Shown here piece by piece: positions 61,047 through 64,000 of a stretch of 64,000 nucleotides of DNA (position 1 is its first letter; each line of letters begins with the position of its first letter). Position numbers and translations under genes: made by a program. The notes beneath the pieces are model-generated. The model ran no database searches, had not been told where the DNA came from, and worked only from the letters and a program-made list of their open reading frames with translations. This stretch comes from Trametes villosa (lineage: Eukaryota; Basidiomycota; Agaricomycetes; Polyporales; Polyporaceae). The stretch is from contig PUDQ02000094.1 of assembly GCA_002964805.2 (NCBI GenBank), forward strand, positions 42,340-106,339, given 5' to 3'.

Positions 61047-63461
61047 ATGTCCTCGCCCGTGCTCCCTGCGTACGAGGAGAAGGGGACGTACATGCCCGTG
61101 CCCGCGTCGCAGCCGCCGCAGAAGACGCGCTGTGTGGGACGCACCCTCGCGAAGGGACTTGTCGTTGTCCTTGCGCTTCTGACTGGCCTGCACTCGCTGC
61201 AGGTCGTCAACCTGCGCTCGTGTTGGTCCGACGACGCTGTCGATGCCAGCGCTGAGCAGTGCCCGCAGGCGTCTCCCGTTGTTCCTGAGAAGAACGGAGA
61301 GCTGTGGACGTCGCTGGGTGAGACATTCGACTCGGACGCGTTCAAGGGACGCGCTGTTGAATGGCTCGGTGGCGCCGTACGCGTTCCGTGAGTGCTGATG
61401 CTATAAACGCGCTTGCGAGCCTGCACTAACTGCGGCTACGCGTTCCAGGACTCAATCTTATGATAAGATGGCGCCTGTAGGCCAGGACCCCCGCTGGGAT
61501 GCATTTGGCCCCTTCCATGAGTACCTGCTGAAGGCGTTCCCTCTGATGTAGGCAAAGTGAATGCCTTGGCAGCCTGTGGTGGTTCTAACATCATGCCACA
61601 GCCACTCGACCCTGGAGCTCACTAAGGTCAACACTTACGGCCTGGTGTACGTCTGGAAGGGCTCGGATGAGTCTTTGAAGCCCATCCTGCTAGCTGCCCA
61701 CCAAGGTTCGAAGACCCACAAACCTCGGAATTACTGCGCACTGTGCCTTACAGTGATACACAGATGTTGTCCCTGTGAACCCTGACACGGTCGACAAGTG
61801 GACCCACCCGCCGTTCTCTGGACACTTCGACGGTAGGTCATCCAGGGCAACGTCGTGCAATCAGTGATGCTCATGCCCATCTGACATGGACAGGGAAGCG
61901 GATCTGGGGCCGTGGCAGCTCGGACGACAAGGGCGGTCTGATTGGCATCCTGTAGGACTCTCCCATGACAGAGGTCCCGAGACGTGTTGCTGATAGGTTC
62001 GCAGGTCTTCCATCGAGTCGCTGCTTGAGCGTGGGTTTAAGCCGTCGCGCGGTGTCGTGCTTGCGTTTGGTTTCGACGAGGAGGCCAGCGGCCTCTACGT
62101 GAGTGGCGGCGGAACGGTGTCACGGCGCGGAGTCTCATGATTCCTTTCAGGGCGCATCTTCTCTCAGCAAGCACTTGCTGTCGACTTACGGCGAGAACGC
62201 GTTCCTGCTCCTGGTGGACGAGGGTGGTATGTATCATCCGCAGACGAGCGTAATTGCCGCATGCTGACAAATTGCACAGGAGGATTCGCTAACGAGTTCG
62301 GTGGCGTCGTCGCGACACCTGCTATCGCGGAGAAGGGCTACATCGACGTTCGCGTGGAGGTCACCTCTCCTGGCGGTCACTCTAGCGTACCGCCCGAGCA
62401 TACGGTAGGGCCGCAAACTAGAATGGGCCTACCGGAAACCCTGACATGTTGCTTTCAGACTATCGGCATTCTCTCTCAGCTCCTCGTTCACTACGAGGCG
62501 AACCCCTACGAGGCGCAGCTCAACCGGGGCACGCCCATGTACTGGAAGTTCCAGTGTCTCGCCGCCCACGCACCCGACGTTCCTCGCAAGCTCCGCCGGT
62601 CTCTCAAGAGGGCCGTGAAATCCGACAAGGCTCTCAAGGAAGCACAGAAGGAGCTGTTCAAAACGCCCGCGTTCCGCGCGTTTGTCGGCACGACGCAGGC
62701 CATCGACCTCATCAACGGCGGCGTCAAGACGAACGCGCTCCCCGAGCAGGCCTGGGCCGTCGTCAACCACCGTATCGCCACCGACAGGTACGTCCTGCGC
62801 TCTCACCACGTTGGGTATAGCCTGTGGGCGATCTGTTTGCTGACCAGTCTTGGTTAGCTCGGTCGACGACGTGAAGGCGCACGACACCGCGCTGCTCAAG
62901 GGCCTCGCCCAGGACTTCAACCTGTCGTACACGGCGTTTGGCTCGCAGATCACCGGCGAGGATGCGCCCGCGTACGGGACGCTCACGATCAGCGACGCCT
63001 GGGGAGCGTCGCTCGAGCCCGCGCCCATCAGCCCCATTGACGCGCCGGAATACGCGCTGCTCTCGGGGACGATCAAGGCGACGTACAACGCGCACCGCGG
63101 GCTCGTCGGCGACGACAACATCGTCGTCGCGCCTGGCATCATGTCCGGCAACACTGGTATGTGGTCGGCAGTTCGAGTTCGGGGGGTTGCCAATGCTCAT
63201 GCGGGCGCACAGACACGCGGTACTACTGGGCGCTGACGCCGCATATCTACCGGTACAACCACTACAACGCCGGGAACGGCACGGCTCTGGACAACGGCGT
63301 GCACACGATCGGCGAATGTACGTAGTCGAGTGCATTTATGGTCCATGTTCCTGGCGCTCATCGCACTTCTTTCCCTGGCAGTCATCCCGGTCGATTCATT
63401 CCTGGAGATGATCAAGTTCTTTACCACTCTGATCCTGAACGCCGACGAGTTCCGGGCGTAA
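61047..63461 (+). CDS. CPS1: Vacuolar Gly-Xaa carboxypeptidase S, M20 family
   Basis: Twelve exons with consistent phases: 61047-61387, 61449-61547, 61602-61705, 61764-61832, 61894-61951, 62005-62098, 62151-62226, 62280-62404, 62459-62787, 62858-63156, 63213-63317, 63382-63461; 592 residues. A cytosolic tail precedes one signal-anchor helix (LAKGLVVVLALLTGLHSLQV), as in yeast Cps1, which is delivered to the vacuole as a type II membrane protein. Di-zinc peptidase motifs are in order: LLAAHQDVVPVN, GRGSSDDKGGLIGIL, FGFDEEASG, LLVDEGGGFANEFG, then the lid domain (TSPGGHSSVPPEHT) and a C-terminal His region (ALTPHIYRYNHYN). It releases C-terminal residues from short peptides for nitrogen recycling (family knowledge). 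All catalytic positions appear present. Confidence 0.9.
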
Positions 63462-64000
63462 AATGGACGTGAAGGAGATTTAATACGAGAAATTTTCTTA
63501 TCCCTTACTCGTCAGAGCAAGGCTCTCAGCCCTCATTCGCAATGCATCAAAAACTGTAACGGCCTTCGCCAGTAGGGGGTTTGGAGGTGTTTAGCAGCAT
63601 TCGAACGACCGGCGAACCGCCGCGGAGTATTGGGACGACATGCTCAATAGCTTCAAGGTGATCCATCGTCTGAATTTCAAGACAAGAGCGGTGTTGAAGA
63701 ATATTGATATAATCATCATGCTAAGGATAGCGTCAGGACTGAGAATGCGCCGCATCATATTCGAGGTAAGCCTCCTTGTCTCCACACCGCCCGCGCCCGC
63801 TAAACATATCGCACCTATAACAGCTCCCTGCTAATGACAACGAGGGCCACGCTTCGCGTGCGGCCGAGCCTGAATTACCCTCCCTGATGATTCTGAGGCA
63901 TCCGCAGAGCTAGAAGTCGCTCGTAAGTGTTGTTTTCCAAGCTTCGAACGTGACGGATGCAGTGCATACAGCGCCCGAGTATGCAGATTCCGCTGCGAGC
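63462..64000 (+). other. Window end: possible exons of an unidentified gene
   Basis: A plus-strand segment 63597-63765 (QHSNDRRTAAEYWDDMLNSF ... LRMRRIIFE) is bounded by TTTAG and GTAAGCC, and could splice to a segment after AACAG near 63823 (PANDNEGHASRAAEPELPSL) ending at TAG near 63913. No start exon or domain is recognised, so this is weak. The rest is featureless. Confidence 0.25.

Overview
The window reads as genomic DNA of a filamentous basidiomycete, most likely an Agaricomycete and perhaps a polypore. The evidence is GC-rich genes with many 45-70 bp GT-AG introns, a Plavaka transposase gene, a fungal 2OG-Fe(II) dioxygenase of the TET/JBP-like type, chromodomain Gypsy elements and a basidiomycete-style P450. 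No bacterial operon, CRISPR array or rRNA was seen. Species assignment is inference.

Layout. 1-13.4 kb (minus strand): a five-exon DUF6698-like gene with a Pro/Gln repeat tail, a TET/JBP-like dioxygenase, two decayed gene fragments (one cyclin-like), a small hypothetical ORF and an apparently intact Plavaka transposase. About 13.5-54.1 kb is a Russian doll of mobile elements. The outer one, A, is a minus-strand Ty3/Gypsy chromovirus whose gag, protease, RT and RNaseH-integrase parts now lie tens of kb apart. Into A went: C, a complete Gypsy (19146-26417, TSD CAATC); B, a Gypsy related to A in the opposite orientation (27036-42413, TSD GCGGG); G, a 2.6 kb element with ~1 kb inverted arms and no transposase (42834-45419, TSD TGTGGAAC); and F, a 5.2 kb hAT element with a full-length transposase gene (48028-53258, TSD GACGGAAT). 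C was then hit by solo LTR D (23043-23681, TSD TAATG), and B by an intact-looking Copia, E (31659-36287, TSD ACGTG). In each case the interrupted reading frame closes once the insert and one TSD copy are discounted, which verifies the boundaries. 54.1-64 kb is host sequence: a short inverted-repeat element, a P450 with one frameshift and a 14-nt microexon, the mitochondrial ribosomal protein mL44 gene (minus), and a vacuolar Gly-Xaa carboxypeptidase gene (plus), the last two divergent.

Most unusual observations. (1) Almost the whole of element A (LTR, gag, pol and 3' ORF) is tiled with short perfect hairpins, often back to back, inside open coding sequence; C and E in the same window are not. 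(2) A and B both carry a long extra ORF 3' of pol with a shared architecture (low complexity, coiled coil, basic/Pro-rich stretch, ordered C-terminus) and no transmembrane segment. (3) C shows a Tf1-like self-priming arrangement: the first 10 nt of its predicted RNA are complementary to the primer site next to its 5' LTR. (4) E has a site complementary to the anticodon arm of initiator tRNA (half-tRNA priming), and a zinc knuckle that lacks its histidine although the rest of the ORF is intact.
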